Positions 1 to 8,593 are shown, counted from the first letter of the stretch. The stretch: 64,000 nucleotides of DNA from Caenispirillum bisanense (GCF_900230255.1 NZ_OCNJ01000001.1:186001-250000), one strand, 5' to 3'. Numbers and translations are program-made. Notes: generated by a model not told the origin, from the letters alone.

Positions 1-153
1 GTGGCCCTCCAGCGTGTAGCAGTCGGGGTTGTCGCGGTCCTTGATCCACTTCGTCCACTTCCGCAGGGCGTTCCCCTTGGCCTCGTGGTGGACCTTCATG
101 ACGCTGCTGGACGCTTCCTGAGCCTTCTTCTTGCTCTCCTTGAGCGTGCCCAT
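1..153 (-). CDS. Hypothetical protein, N-terminal 51 residues (runs off the window)
   Basis: An open frame begins at an ATG (151-153) and runs in frame to base 1, so the C-terminus lies outside the window. An AAGGAG ribosome-binding site sits about 6 bases upstream of the ATG, which supports a real start. The peptide is highly charged, lysine-rich at the N-terminus (MGTLKESKKKAQEA) and contains a WTKWIKDRDNPDCY stretch. It has no signal peptide or membrane segment. I do not recognise the family. It reads in the same direction as the CBS/lyase operon but is separated from it by 161 bases that include a hairpin. Confidence 0.6.
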   Translation of the reverse strand, partial: MGTLKESKKKAQEASSSVMKVHHEAKGNALRKWTKWIKDRDNPDCYTLEGH

Positions 154-246
154 TCGACTTCTCCTTGTTCCTGGCCTTTGGATGGGTGCGGGGCTTCGGA
201 CATCCCGAAGCCGCCCAGGCACCCTACGGCCCGGCCAAGGGGAACT

Positions 247-266
247 CGCCTGCCGTTCGGCAGGTG
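247..266 (-). terminator. Candidate hairpin terminator after the transsulfuration operon
   Basis: A GC-rich stem of about 8 bp (CCTGCC/GGCAGG core, GTTC loop) lies 49 bases beyond the stop of the cystathionine lyase gene. On the minus strand it is followed only by a short mixed T/C stretch, so it is a weak intrinsic terminator at best. Confidence 0.35.
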
Positions 267-314
267 GGGCGGGGAAAGGGAAGAGCGGCCGCGCGTGCCG
301 GCCGCCCCGCCGCC

Positions 315-1493
315 TCACCCGATCTCCGCCACGGCGAAGGCCTGTTCCAGGTCGGCGATGAGGTCGTCGGCGTCTTCCACGCCCACCGACAGGCGCACCA
401 GCCCGTCGGTGATGCCGAGGTCGGCGCGGCGGGCGGGGTCGATGCTGGCGTGGGTCATGGTGGCCGGGTGGCCGATCAGGCTTTCCACCCCGCCGAGGGA
501 CTCCGCCAGGGTGAAGACCTTCATGGCCTTCAGCAGACGCACCGCCCCGGCCTTGTCGGTCTTCAGCCGCACCGAGATCATGCCGCCGAAGCCGCCCGGC
601 ATCTGCCGCTTCGCAACGGCATGGCCGGGGTGGTCGGGCAGGCCGGGGTAGAACACCGCCTCCGCCTCGCGCCGGCCGATCAGCCATTCGGCGATGCGCT
701 CGGCGTTGCGGCTGTGACGCTCCATGCGCAGGTGCAGGGTCTTCAGGCCGCGCAGGGCCAGGAAGCTGTCGAAGGGCGACAGGATGCCGCCGGTGGCGTT
801 CTGCAGGAAGGCCAACTGCTCGGCCACCTCCGGCCGGTCGCCGACGACGATGGCGCCGCCCACCATGTCCGAGTGTCCGTTGACGTACTTGGTCACCGAG
901 TGGACGACGATGTCGATGCCCTGCTCCAGCGGGCGCTGGATGAAGGGCGAGCAGAAGGTGTTGTCGGCCACCGTCAGCACGCCGTGGCGGCGTGCCAGGG
1001 CGGCGATGGCGGCGAGGTCGGCGATCTTCAGCAGCGGGTTGGTCGGCGTCTCGATCCAGATGATCTTCGTCTCGGGACGGATCGCCGCCTCGATGGCCGC
1101 CAGGTCGTCGGCCGGGGCGTAGGAGAAGTCCAGCCCCATGGAGCGCCGGCGCACCCGCTCGAACAGACGGAACGAACCGCCGTAGAGGTCGTCCACCGCC
1201 ACCACGTGGTCGCCGGGGTTCAGCATCTCCAGGATGCAGCTTTCCGCCGCCAGGCCGGAGGCGAAGGCGAGCCCCCTGGTGCCGCCTTCCAGGTCGGCGA
1301 GGCAATCCTCGAAGGCCTTGCGCGTCGGGTTGCCGGAGCGGCTGTATTCCCACCCCTTGTGCTCGCCCGGGCCTTCCTGGGCGTAGGTGGAGGTGGCGTA
1401 GATAGGCGTCATGACGGCGCCCGTGGTGGGGTCGGGCTGCTGGCCGGCGTGGATGGCGCGGGTGCCGAAGCCGGTCTTGTCGTTGCGGCTCAT
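315..1493 (-). CDS. Cystathionine gamma-lyase / gamma-synthase family PLP enzyme
   Basis: Cys/Met-metabolism PLP enzyme of 392 residues, the usual family length. Visible signatures are the Y50-S-R phosphate-contacting motif, D177-N near the pyridine nitrogen, and the PLP-binding lysine K202 in HSVTKY. The gene lies 20 bases downstream of a cystathionine beta-synthase on the same strand. That context favours cystathionine gamma-lyase: CBS condenses homocysteine with serine and this enzyme cleaves cystathionine to cysteine, 2-oxobutyrate and ammonia (reverse transsulfuration). Gamma-synthase or beta-lyase activity cannot be excluded from sequence alone because these subfamilies share every motif listed. 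Confidence 0.9.
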   Translation of the reverse strand: MSRNDKTGFGTRAIHAGQQPDPTTGAVMTPIYATSTYAQEGPGEHKGWEYSRSGNPTRKAFEDCLADLEGGTRGLAFASGLAAESCILEMLNPGDHVVAVDDLYGGSFRLFERVRRRSMGLDFSYAPADDLAAIEAAIRPETKIIWIETPTNPLLKIADLAAIAALARRHGVLTVADNTFCSPFIQRPLEQGIDIVVHSVTKYVNGHSDMVGGAIVVGDRPEVAEQLAFLQNATGGILSPFDSFLALRGLKTLHLRMERHSRNAERIAEWLIGRREAEAVFYPGLPDHPGHAVAKRQMPGGFGGMISVRLKTDKAGAVRLLKAMKVFTLAESLGGVESLIGHPATMTHASIDPARRADLGITDGLVRLSVGVEDADDLIADLEQAFAVAEIG

Positions 1494-1513
1494 GGTCGTC
1501 TATGGCTCCGGTG

Positions 1514-2872
1514 TCAGGCGTCGGCGCGGGTGCGCAGGTGGTTGAGCAGGTCGATGCGGGTGATGAGGCCGAGGAAGCGGCCGTCCTCGACGATGATCGC
1601 CACCCGGTCGCGCGCGAAGATGGGCAGCAGGTCGGAAACGTCCGCCGTGGGCGGCAGGGTTTCCAGCTTGGTGGTCATCACGGCGCCGACGGCGGTCTTC
1701 CAGGCGGCGGCATCGCCCATCACCGACAGGAGCAGGTCGGATTCGTCGAGGATGCCGACCACTTCATCGCCGCGCGTCACCGGCAGCTGGCTGACGTCGT
1801 AGAGCTTCATGCGGCCGTAGGCGACCTGCAGGGTGTCGTCGGGCGCCAGCGTCACCGTGTCGCCGACGCCGTGGCGGCGGGCGATGAGGTCGCGCAGGTC
1901 GCCGCTCTTCGGCCGGTCGAGGAAGCCGTGGTCGGCCATCCAGTGGTCGTTGTACATCTTGGACAGGTACTTGTTGCCGCTGTCGCAGACGAAGAACACC
2001 ACGCGCTTCGGCTCGGTCTGTTCGCGGCAGTACCGCAGCGCCGCGGCGAGCAGGGTGCCGGTGGAAGAGCCGCCGAGGATGCCTTCCTTCGCCAGCAGCT
2101 CGCGGGCGGCCAGGAAGCTCTCCTTGTCGGAGATTTCATAGGCGGCGCCGACGCGCGACAGGTCGGCGATGGGCGGCAGGAAGTCCTCGCCGATGCCCTC
2201 CACCAGCCACGAGCCGGCCTTCGGCATGGTGCCGCTGCGGGTGTATTCCGCCAGCACGCTGCCCTTGGGGTCGGCCAGCACGAAGGTGGTCTTCGGGCTG
2301 ACGCCGGCGAAGAAGCGCGACAGGCCGGTGATGGTGCCGGCCGAGCCGACGCCGCAGACGATGGCGTCGACGTCGTGGTCCATCTGCTCCCAGATCTCCG
2401 GGCCGGTGCCGGTCTCGTGGGCGAGCGGGTTGGCCGGGTTGCCGAACTGGTTGACGTAGACGGCGCCGGGGATCTCGGCGGCCAGTTTCTCCGCCTTGTC
2501 CTGGTAGTACTCGGGGTGGCCCTTCTCCACGTCGGAGCGGGTCATCACCACCTCGACGCCGAGCGCCTTGAGGTGCTGCACCTTCTCGCGGCTCATCTTG
2601 TCGGGGATGACGAGGATCAGGCGGTAGCCCTTGCGCGCCGCCACCTGGGCGAGGCCGAGGCCGGTGTTGCCGGCGGTGGCTTCCACCAGGGTGCCGCCGG
2701 GCTTCAGGCGGCCGTCGCGCTCGAAGGCCTCGATCATGGACTTGCCGATGCGGTCTTTGATGGAGCCGCCGGGGTTCTGGTTTTCCAGCTTGGCGAACAG
2801 GCGGCAGGGGCCGGTGTCCAGGCCGGTGATCTCCACCAGGGGGGTATTGCCAATGAGGTCCAGGGTGTTCAT
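1514..2872 (-). CDS. Cystathionine beta-synthase with C-terminal CBS-domain pair
   Basis: Fold-type II PLP enzyme of 452 residues. The N-terminal catalytic domain (about 1-315) carries the PLP lysine K39 in GGSIKDR and the phosphate-binding GSAGTITG loop. The C-terminal ~120 residues form two CBS motifs, which in this family bind adenosyl ligands and tune activity. It converts serine (or an activated serine) plus homocysteine to cystathionine. I chose the ATG at 2872 (MNTLDLIGNTPLV); an in-frame GTG at 2878 is possible. No strong ribosome-binding site is visible. It is the first gene of a two-gene operon with the downstream lyase. An inverted repeat sits just upstream. Confidence 0.9.
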   Translation of the reverse strand: MNTLDLIGNTPLVEITGLDTGPCRLFAKLENQNPGGSIKDRIGKSMIEAFERDGRLKPGGTLVEATAGNTGLGLAQVAARKGYRLILVIPDKMSREKVQHLKALGVEVVMTRSDVEKGHPEYYQDKAEKLAAEIPGAVYVNQFGNPANPLAHETGTGPEIWEQMDHDVDAIVCGVGSAGTITGLSRFFAGVSPKTTFVLADPKGSVLAEYTRSGTMPKAGSWLVEGIGEDFLPPIADLSRVGAAYEISDKESFLAARELLAKEGILGGSSTGTLLAAALRYCREQTEPKRVVFFVCDSGNKYLSKMYNDHWMADHGFLDRPKSGDLRDLIARRHGVGDTVTLAPDDTLQVAYGRMKLYDVSQLPVTRGDEVVGILDESDLLLSVMGDAAAWKTAVGAVMTTKLETLPPTADVSDLLPIFARDRVAIIVEDGRFLGLITRIDLLNHLRTRADA

Positions 2873-2885
2873 ATTCACACCATGT

Positions 2886-2916
2886 TGCCGTAGAACATTG
2901 AGGATAGTCTACGGCA
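2886..2916. promoter_or_regulatory. Inverted repeat upstream of the CBS gene
   Basis: Perfect 9-bp arms TGCCGTAGA (2886-2894) and TCTACGGCA (2908-2916) are separated by 13 bases, 14 bases upstream of the CBS start. It could be an operator, or a 5' untranslated stem-loop if transcription starts upstream. The surrounding 80 bases are distinctly AT-rich compared with the rest of the window, as expected of a promoter region. Confidence 0.45.
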
Positions 2917-2996
2917 GGTGTGTAATTTGAAGATACGACAAAGTTTCGCTGTGGTTCGGCGATCGAGGGTGAGGGGAAGGGGCGTGCCCCGCCGCC

Positions 2997-4637
2997 TCAG
3001 CGGGCGGCGGGGAGGACCACGGTGACGCGGAAGCCGCGCGGGCTGCGGTTCTGGGCCTGGACGATGCCGCCCATGGCCTGCACGTTGCGCTTCACGATCC
3101 ACAGGCCGAGGCCGAAGTGGCCGGTGCCCTGGCGTTCCGGGCGGGTTTCCGGGCGGTGGCTGACGTAGCGCTCGAACACGTTGGGCAGCACCGCCGGGTC
3201 GACGCCCGAGCCCTCGTCGTCGACGACGAACTCGATGTCGCGCCCCGTGCGCTTCAGGCTGACGCGCACCATGGCGCCCGGCGGGTTGAACGAGACGGCG
3301 TTCTCGATGATGTTCTCGGCCACCGTCTCCAGCAGATCCTCGCCGCCGAGCACGTGCAGCCCCGGCTCCACGTCCGCGACGATGCGCACGCCTTCCTCGG
3401 GGTCGTCGAAGCTTTCCGCCACGGCGCGGATGAGGCCCGAGAGGTCGATGCGCCGGCGCGGCGGATCGATCAGGTCGGCCATGGCGGCATCGACCCGGCG
3501 GGCCGCCTGCACCAGGGCCTCCAGCCGCGTCAGGGCGGCGCGCGCCGTCTCCAGCGAGCGGCGGGAGCGCTGGTCGTCGGGCGGTACGGCGCGATAGAGC
3601 GGCTCCAGGCTCTGGGCGATGGTGGCGAGCGGCGTCTTGAAGGCGTGGGCGTTTTCCTCCGCCGCATGGCGGATGGCGTCGGCGGAGGCGCGCAGGCGTT
3701 CCACCATGCGGTCGAACTCGCCGGCCACGTTGGCCAGTTCGGGGATGCGGGCCTGGCGCTGGAAGCCTTCCGCCGCCTCGGTGTCGCCCTGGGCGATGGC
3801 GCGGGCCTGGCTGGCGAAGCGCCGCAGCGACCGCCACAGCGCCCAGATGACGCCGAGCGCCAGCAGCGCCGCGAGGCCATAGAGCCCGGCCGCCCACAGC
3901 ACCTGCTGCGACCGCCACGTCGGGCGTGCCAGCTGCTCGCCGATGAGGCCCGACAGGCTGTAGGAGGTGAGCAGGCCCCAGCAGCCGCCCTGGGTGGTGA
4001 AGGGCGTCAGGCTGGTCAGCACCTCCTGCTCGCCGCCGGGGGTGACGTAGGGCAGGTCGAGCGGCTGGCCGCCGCGGCAGCTTTCCGGCAGGGTCCACGG
4101 CACGCCGGCGGCCACCAGGGCGAGGCGTTCGGTATCGAGGGTCTCGGTCGGCAGCGGCGGCTGGGCGCCGACCAGGAACACCGAGTCCTGGTCCAGCGGC
4201 CGGAACAGCAGGCGCAGGCGCATGTCCGGCTGGGCGAGCCGTTCCAGGGCCTCGCGGGCGGTGGGCAGGGCGGCTTCGTCGCTCTTCTCCAGCGCGAGGC
4301 GCAGTCCCTCGGCGATGACGGCGCCCTGGGTGCGCACGGCGCGCAGCAGGGCCTGGCGCTTGGCCTCCTCGGCGGCGAGGAAGGGGCCGACCAGCACGGC
4401 GGGCACGGCGACGAAGACGAAGGCCAGCAGCACCAGGCGGGCGGCCAGCGACGGCTGCCAGCCGAAGCCGCGGCGGCGCCGGGCCGACCGTTCCGGCGGC
4501 GGCGGGGGAGGGGGCGTCGCGGCGGCGTGGCGGCGCGGTTCGGCCGCCGCGTCCATCTCGGCGGCCATGCGCGCTCGCGCGACCTTGTCGGCGATGCGGT
4601 CCCGTTCGGAGGGATCAACCCTCCGCGCGCCAGCCAT
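2997..4637 (-). CDS. ChvG-like membrane sensor histidine kinase
   Basis: Sensor kinase of 546 residues. The order is a proline-rich cytoplasmic N-terminus (about 40-56), TM1 (about 66-88), a periplasmic sensor region (89-246), TM2 (247-268), HAMP, a dimerisation domain with the phospho-accepting H331 in AHAFKTPL, and an ATPase domain with N box (ENIIENAVSFNPPG), G1 (DDEGSGV) and G2 (FGLGLWIVKRN). It is the partner of the response regulator directly upstream; the two frames overlap by 23 bases, implying coupled translation. The topology with a large periplasmic domain is as in ChvG/ExoS acid- and envelope-stress sensors, but assignment to that subgroup is inference. The usual ChvG neighbours (HPr kinase, pckA) are absent. 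Confidence 0.85.
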   Translation of the reverse strand: MAGARRVDPSERDRIADKVARARMAAEMDAAAEPRRHAAATPPPPPPPERSARRRRGFGWQPSLAARLVLLAFVFVAVPAVLVGPFLAAEEAKRQALLRAVRTQGAVIAEGLRLALEKSDEAALPTAREALERLAQPDMRLRLLFRPLDQDSVFLVGAQPPLPTETLDTERLALVAAGVPWTLPESCRGGQPLDLPYVTPGGEQEVLTSLTPFTTQGGCWGLLTSYSLSGLIGEQLARPTWRSQQVLWAAGLYGLAALLALGVIWALWRSLRRFASQARAIAQGDTEAAEGFQRQARIPELANVAGEFDRMVERLRASADAIRHAAEENAHAFKTPLATIAQSLEPLYRAVPPDDQRSRRSLETARAALTRLEALVQAARRVDAAMADLIDPPRRRIDLSGLIRAVAESFDDPEEGVRIVADVEPGLHVLGGEDLLETVAENIIENAVSFNPPGAMVRVSLKRTGRDIEFVVDDEGSGVDPAVLPNVFERYVSHRPETRPERQGTGHFGLGLWIVKRNVQAMGGIVQAQNRSPRGFRVTVVLPAAR

Positions 4638-5358
4638 AACCGAACCCCGCGTAATTGAGAATGGCGTCGAACCCAGGGTCGATCTCCCGGAACTTCTGGC
4701 GGATTCGCTTGATGTGGGTGCGCACGTTGGCGCGATAGCCCTCGTCGCCCGATCCGGCGATGAAGCCCTCGCCGCGCACGGCGTCGTAGAGGGCGCGGTA
4801 ACTGAGGTCGCGGCCGGCGTTCTCGGCCAGCTTCCGGACGATGCGGAACTCGGTGATGGTCAGGTCCACCGCCGCGTCCCGCCAGCGCGCCCGGGCCGAG
4901 GCGAGGTCCAGGTTCAGCGGGCCGAGGTTCAGGATCTCGGGGTCCGCCACCTCCGGCCCGCCGGGCAGTCCGACCGTCGGCTTGGCGCCTTCCAGGATCA
5001 GGTGGATGCGCCGCAGCAGGATGGTGAAGCCGCGGCCCTTGTCCACGTAGTCGACGGCGCCGTTGGTCAGGGCCGTCTCCTCGTAGATCTGGTCGTTCAG
5101 CGTCGTCAGGAAGATGACCGGCGTCAGGTCGTTGGAGGCGCGCAACTGGCGCAGCACCTCGATGCCCGTCATGCGCGGCATCTTCCAGTCGAGCAGCACG
5201 AGGTCGGGGGCGACCCCGCCGTTGGTGAGCGCCGCGATGGCGGTCGGGCCGTCGGCGAAGGTCTCCACGGCATACCCGCTGTCCTCGAGGTTGCGCCCCA
5301 GGGATTCGCGGAACAGTGGGTCGTCGTCGACTATGGCGATGGTGGGTTTTTCGGTCAT
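4615..5358 (-). CDS. ChvI-like OmpR-family response regulator
   Basis: Response regulator of 247 residues. The receiver domain (about 5-120) has the acidic pocket D11-D12, phospho-acceptor D57 in LLDWKMP, T85 and K107. The C-terminal winged helix of the OmpR/PhoB type (about 140-245) contains a YRANVRTHIKRIRQKF recognition-helix stretch. The start is placed at ATG 5358 (MTEKPTIAIVDDD) because that gives a normal receiver N-terminus; the frame stays open further upstream but the extra residues do not look like protein. It is the first gene of the pair with the overlapping sensor kinase. Phosphorylation by that kinase is expected. Confidence 0.88.
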   Translation of the reverse strand: MTEKPTIAIVDDDPLFRESLGRNLEDSGYAVETFADGPTAIAALTNGGVAPDLVLLDWKMPRMTGIEVLRQLRASNDLTPVIFLTTLNDQIYEETALTNGAVDYVDKGRGFTILLRRIHLILEGAKPTVGLPGGPEVADPEILNLGPLNLDLASARARWRDAAVDLTITEFRIVRKLAENAGRDLSYRALYDAVRGEGFIAGSGDEGYRANVRTHIKRIRQKFREIDPGFDAILNYAGFGYGWRAEG

Positions 5359-5420
5359 GGGCACGAGCAGGGGGTGAAGGGGGAAACTACTGCGTTCCCA
5401 TGAACGTATCACCGAAGCTT

Positions 5421-6089
5421 TTAGTTGACGATCTCCCAGGCACCATCCGGCATACGACAGGCGGTGCCCGAAACGACATCGGGGCGGTTTCCGATGTAGG
5501 CGGTCGTCGTGTACTCGCGGCAGTAGCGGCCGCCGCGTTCGTAGCTGCGCGTGGGGACCAGCGCGTAGTCGGCGCGGTCGCCCGACCAGCGGATGCGGCG
5601 GTCGTCGGGAACGTAGTCGAGGGCGGTGATGGCGCAGGCCTGGTCGGCGGCGTCCATGGAGCGACCGATGGACCCGCCGATCAGCACGCCGAGCAGCGTG
5701 CCGCCGGCGACGGCCGCCAGCTTGCCCTGGCCCTGGCCGAAGCGGCTGCCGATCGCGCCGCCTGCAGCCCCGCCGAGCAGGTTGCCGAGCAGTTCCGACG
5801 AGATCAGGCCGCGGTCGCAGGTGCCGCGCCCGAAGCCGTAGGGCAGGGACGGCGCCGGCTTGCGCTCCACCACCGTCGGCACCGGCACGTAGACGACGCG
5901 CGGGCCGTCATGCCAATCGCGGTCCTTGTGTTTGTGCTTGTGCTTGTACTCGTGCTTGGCGCGCCAGCCGTGGGCCGGGGCCCAGGGCGGCGGGTCGGCG
6001 AGGGCCGCGCCGGCGTCGAGCAGCAGGCCGCCGGTGACGGCGACGGCGAGCGCGGCGGCGACGCGGCGGCTTCGCAGGGGGGCGGCCAT
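5421..6089 (-). CDS. Exported glycine-zipper protein with a His/Lys-rich segment
   Basis: Protein of 222 residues with an N-terminal signal peptide (about 1-32, ending ALA-DPPPW). It continues into a basic histidine repeat (HEYKHKHKHK), a glycine-zipper membrane segment of the 17-kDa-antigen/2TM type (GGAAGGAIGSRFGQGQGKLAAVAGGTLLGVLIGGSIG), and a C-terminal domain with conserved cysteines (CREYTTTAYIGNRP...CRMPDGAWEIV). That C-terminal pattern is common in alphaproteobacterial surface-antigen-like envelope proteins. The start at 6089 is chosen because it begins the signal peptide. It lies 8 bases after a small glycine-zipper lipoprotein gene, so the two are probably co-transcribed. The precise role is unknown; envelope integrity is a reasonable guess. 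Confidence 0.75.
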   Translation of the reverse strand: MAAPLRSRRVAAALAVAVTGGLLLDAGAALADPPPWAPAHGWRAKHEYKHKHKHKDRDWHDGPRVVYVPVPTVVERKPAPSLPYGFGRGTCDRGLISSELLGNLLGGAAGGAIGSRFGQGQGKLAAVAGGTLLGVLIGGSIGRSMDAADQACAITALDYVPDDRRIRWSGDRADYALVPTRSYERGGRYCREYTTTAYIGNRPDVVSGTACRMPDGAWEIVN

Positions 6090-6097
6090 GACGGGCC

Positions 6098-6337
6098 TCA
6101 CTCGCCGATGTCGGTGAAGGCGCCGAGCAGCGCACCGCCGCCGCCGCCCAGCAGGGCGCCGCCGACCACCGAGCCGCCGAGCAGGGCGCCGGCCGCGGCA
6201 CCGCCGGCGGCACCGATGGCACCACCGGTGAGCGCCCGCTGCTCCTGCTCGTTCAGGCCGGAGCAGCCGGTGACGCCGAGGCTGAGGGCGACCGCCGCCA
6301 GGACGGCCAGGGGGCGGGTGCGAAGGGTCGTGGTCAT
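6098..6337 (-). CDS. Small glycine-zipper lipoprotein
   Basis: Protein of 79 residues starting at ATG 6337. A short basic N-region and hydrophobic stretch lead to the lipobox LGVTGC, so it should be lipidated on that cysteine. The rest is almost entirely glycine/alanine (GGAIGAAGGAAAGALLGGSVVGGALLGGGGGALLG), a glycine-zipper membrane-inserting helix pair. It is translated 8 bases upstream of the larger glycine-zipper protein. Family function is not known in detail; related small lipoproteins are osmotic or envelope-stress proteins. Confidence 0.7.
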   Translation of the reverse strand: MTTTLRTRPLAVLAAVALSLGVTGCSGLNEQEQRALTGGAIGAAGGAAAGALLGGSVVGGALLGGGGGALLGAFTDIGE

Positions 6338-6588
6338 GGTCGGTCTCTCTGGATCTTTCGGCGGAGGCCGGCGGCACGCAACGCTGCGGCCACGGGCGCC
6401 GTTCGTTTCGAGGATGATGCTGATAACGCAGGCCCTCAAGTGATGGATTTCAAGGACTTGGCTTTGTCACACAGGGGTATTTCCACGATGGCGGCGGTCA
6501 CAGTCTTGTCACCGCGGAAGGCTGTATGTTGCCCTGGACGGAAAACCGGAGCATGATCCGGGGCGACCCCACCCTCGACGAAAGACAT

Positions 6589-7176
6589 ATGCGCGCACCG
6601 TACTTCCTCCCCGCGGCGGCCCTGCTGCTTTCCGGTTGCACGGCTCTCGCCGAGCTCGACCGGTCGCTGTCCGGCCGCCTGAACCCGCCCCCGGCGGCGC
6701 CCGCCACCGTGGCCGGGCCGGCGGTGCCGCTGCCCGACCGCAAGCCGCCCGCGCCGCGCCAGACGGCCGCCGCCAAGCCGGCCAAGGCGACGACCACGCC
6801 GCCCAAGCCGGAGCCGCCGCCCGCCGAGACGGTCACCGCGCCGGTCGCGGTCGCGCCGGTGCCGCCGGCCCGCACCGTGCCGGCGACCCTGGTCGGGCTG
6901 TCGGCCGACGAGCTGCGCGCCGCCATGGGCGCCCCGGCGCAGGAGGTGGCGGAGGCGCCGGGCGTGCGCTGGCGCTACCCGAACCGGGTGTGCATCCTCG
7001 ACGTCCACCTGTTCCCGCGGGTCGAGTCGCAGGGGCTCTATGCCCTGGACGTGTCGGCGACCGGGCTGCCGGTGGAGGCCTGTCTCGACAGCTTCCGCAA
7101 CCCGCCGCCGGCGCAGCCTGCCGCCGCCGCCGAATCGGCCACGGCGGCCGAAAACGCCGCGCCGCGCGCCCAATAA
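6589..7176 (+). CDS. Proline-rich lipoprotein with a BamE/SmpA-like C-terminal domain
   Basis: Protein of 195 residues from ATG 6589. The N-terminus MRAPYFLPAAALLLSGC is a lipoprotein signal with lipobox LLSGC. A long Pro/Ala linker (about 28-95) follows. A compact region (about 103-165, VGLSADELRAAMGAPAQEV...WRYPNRVCILDVHLF) resembles the small BamE/SmpA-type fold common in alphaproteobacterial lipoproteins. It is divergently transcribed from the glycine-zipper pair. The fold assignment is pattern-based inference; no function is claimed beyond outer-membrane or periplasmic localisation. Confidence 0.7.
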   Translation: MRAPYFLPAAALLLSGCTALAELDRSLSGRLNPPPAAPATVAGPAVPLPDRKPPAPRQTAAAKPAKATTTPPKPEPPPAETVTAPVAVAPVPPARTVPATLVGLSADELRAAMGAPAQEVAEAPGVRWRYPNRVCILDVHLFPRVESQGLYALDVSATGLPVEACLDSFRNPPPAQPAAAAESATAAENAAPRAQ

Positions 7177-7377
7177 CCGCACCGCCGCCGCAACTTTTCG
7201 CGGCCGGGTCCGTTGCTGTCGTGCAATACCAAGGGATGCAGCCGGCCTGCGACGAGTGCGCCAGTGGTGGTGGCCGCATACCCCTTATGCAGGTCTACCC
7301 ATCCGTTCGGTCTCGCGGCACAATGGGATAACAGGCGTCCCGAGCAACAAGAACCGCGGGCGGCAGGAGGCGGCAAC

Positions 7378-7872
7378 GTGACGAAGACCAAAAAGGCCGG
7401 CCCGAACCGGCAGTGCGCGGCGATTCCGTACGTGATCAAGGACGGTCACGTGCAGGTGCTGCTGCTCACCTCGCGCGGCACGGGGCGCTGGATCGTGCCC
7501 AAGGGCTGGCCGAAGAAGAAGCACAGCGCCGCCGAGACGGCCGCCCTCGAAGCCTTCGAGGAAGGCGGCGTCGTCGGCGACGTGACGCCCGAACCCATCG
7601 GCAGCTACACCTACACCAAGGCCCTCAACTGCGGCGCCCTGCAGCCGCTGGCCGTCGACGTCTTCGCCCTGCGGGTGCGCTACGAGGCGCTCGACTGGCC
7701 GGAGCGCGGCCAGCGCAAGCGCGTGTGGGTGACGCCCGAGGAGGCCTCTCTCATGGTCGCCGAGCTGGAACTGGCCGACCTGCTGGCCCGCTTCGCCAGC
7801 GTCGAGCGCCGCGCCCGCGCCGCCCACGAAGGCGCCTTCGTGCGCTCGCCGGTCGCCAACATGCCGATCTGA
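7378..7872 (+). CDS. Nudix hydrolase with a non-canonical Nudix box
   Basis: Protein of 164 residues starting at GTG 7378, chosen because AGGAGG lies about 8 bases upstream and the protein then begins just before the Nudix core. The Nudix region runs from GRWIVPKGWPKKKHSAAETAALEAFEEGGVVG. The metal-binding EE pair (E61/E62) and E58 are present. Compared with the consensus GX5EX7REUXEEXGU, the first Glu is His49 and the Arg is Leu57. The PKGWP form is typical of a clade resembling diphosphoinositol-polyphosphate/Ap4A hydrolases, so a dinucleoside polyphosphate substrate is plausible but unproven. Confidence 0.82.
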   Translation: MTKTKKAGPNRQCAAIPYVIKDGHVQVLLLTSRGTGRWIVPKGWPKKKHSAAETAALEAFEEGGVVGDVTPEPIGSYTYTKALNCGALQPLAVDVFALRVRYEALDWPERGQRKRVWVTPEEASLMVAELELADLLARFASVERRARAAHEGAFVRSPVANMPI

Positions 7873-7908
7873 GCAGAGCGGTCCGTCACCCGCTCTCCCG
7901 CGAAACGA

Positions 7909-7942
7909 AACACCCCGCCGCTGATGCCAGCGGCGGGGTGTT
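7909..7942. terminator. Bidirectional intrinsic terminator
   Basis: Perfect 15-bp stem (AACACCCCGCCGCTG pairing with 7928-7942) with an ATGC loop. It lies between the convergent Nudix gene and rplI. On the minus strand it is followed by TTTCGTTTCG, so it should terminate the rpsF-rpsR-rplI transcript; the plus side has a weaker T tract. Confidence 0.8.
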
Positions 7943-7990
7943 CGTCGTTCGGAGCCCGAGGGCCCGATGGCGAGGGAAGGAAGGGAAGGC

Positions 7991-8572
7991 TTACGCCTGC
8001 TCTTCTTCTTCTTCCTCGTCTTCGGCCTCGATGCTGTCCGGGGTCATGTCGAACCCGGTCAGCTCTTCCTCGGCGACCTCTTCCGGCTGCTCGGCGGCGC
8101 CGCGCAGCTGGGCCTCGCCCTCTTCCTGCGTGCGGGCCACGGTGACCGGAACGGACACGGTGACTTCCGGGTGCAGGATGACGGCGACCTGGTACTGGCC
8201 CAGGTCCTTGATCGGCGTGTTCAGCTCGACCTGGCCGCGCTCCACGGAGAAACCGTTCTCCTTGATCGCCTGGGCGACGTCGCGGGCGGTGACGGAGCCG
8301 TACAGCTGGCCGCCTTCGCCGGCCTGACGCACCATGATGATGCTCAGGTCGGCCATCTTCTCGGCCACGGCCTGGGCTTCCTGACGGCGCTCCAGGTTAC
8401 GGGCTTCGAGCTGGGTGCGCTGCGCTTCGAAGAGCTTGCGGTTCTTCTCGTTGGCGCGCAGGGCCTTGCCCTGAGGCAGCAGGAAGTTGCGGGCGTAACC
8501 GGGCTTCACCTTCACGGTGTCGCCCATCTGGCCCAGCTTCGCGATGCGCTCGAGCAGAATGACTTCGGTCAT
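7991..8572 (-). CDS. rplI: 50S ribosomal protein bL9
   Basis: 193-residue bL9. The N-terminal rRNA-binding domain begins [38 protein letters not shown], the conserved bL9 signature. A connecting helix follows (about 40-75), then the C-terminal domain with [16 protein letters not shown]. Compared with the usual ~150 residues it has a ~40-residue acidic tail ending in a run of glutamates, as is common in alphaproteobacteria. It is the last gene of the rpsF-rpsR-rplI operon, ahead of the strong terminator. Confidence 0.97.
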   Translation of the reverse strand: MTEVILLERIAKLGQMGDTVKVKPGYARNFLLPQGKALRANEKNRKLFEAQRTQLEARNLERRQEAQAVAEKMADLSIIMVRQAGEGGQLYGSVTARDVAQAIKENGFSVERGQVELNTPIKDLGQYQVAVILHPEVTVSVPVTVARTQEEGEAQLRGAAEQPEEVAEEELTGFDMTPDSIEAEDEEEEEEQA

Positions 8573-8593
8573 GTCGATGTCTCCTGGCCCGGC

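Noticed and set aside
165..1802. Long plus-strand frames opposite the cystathionine lyase and CBS genes
   Set aside because: The opposite strand encodes clear PLP enzymes with catalytic residues; the plus-strand products show no domain and a shadow-type composition.
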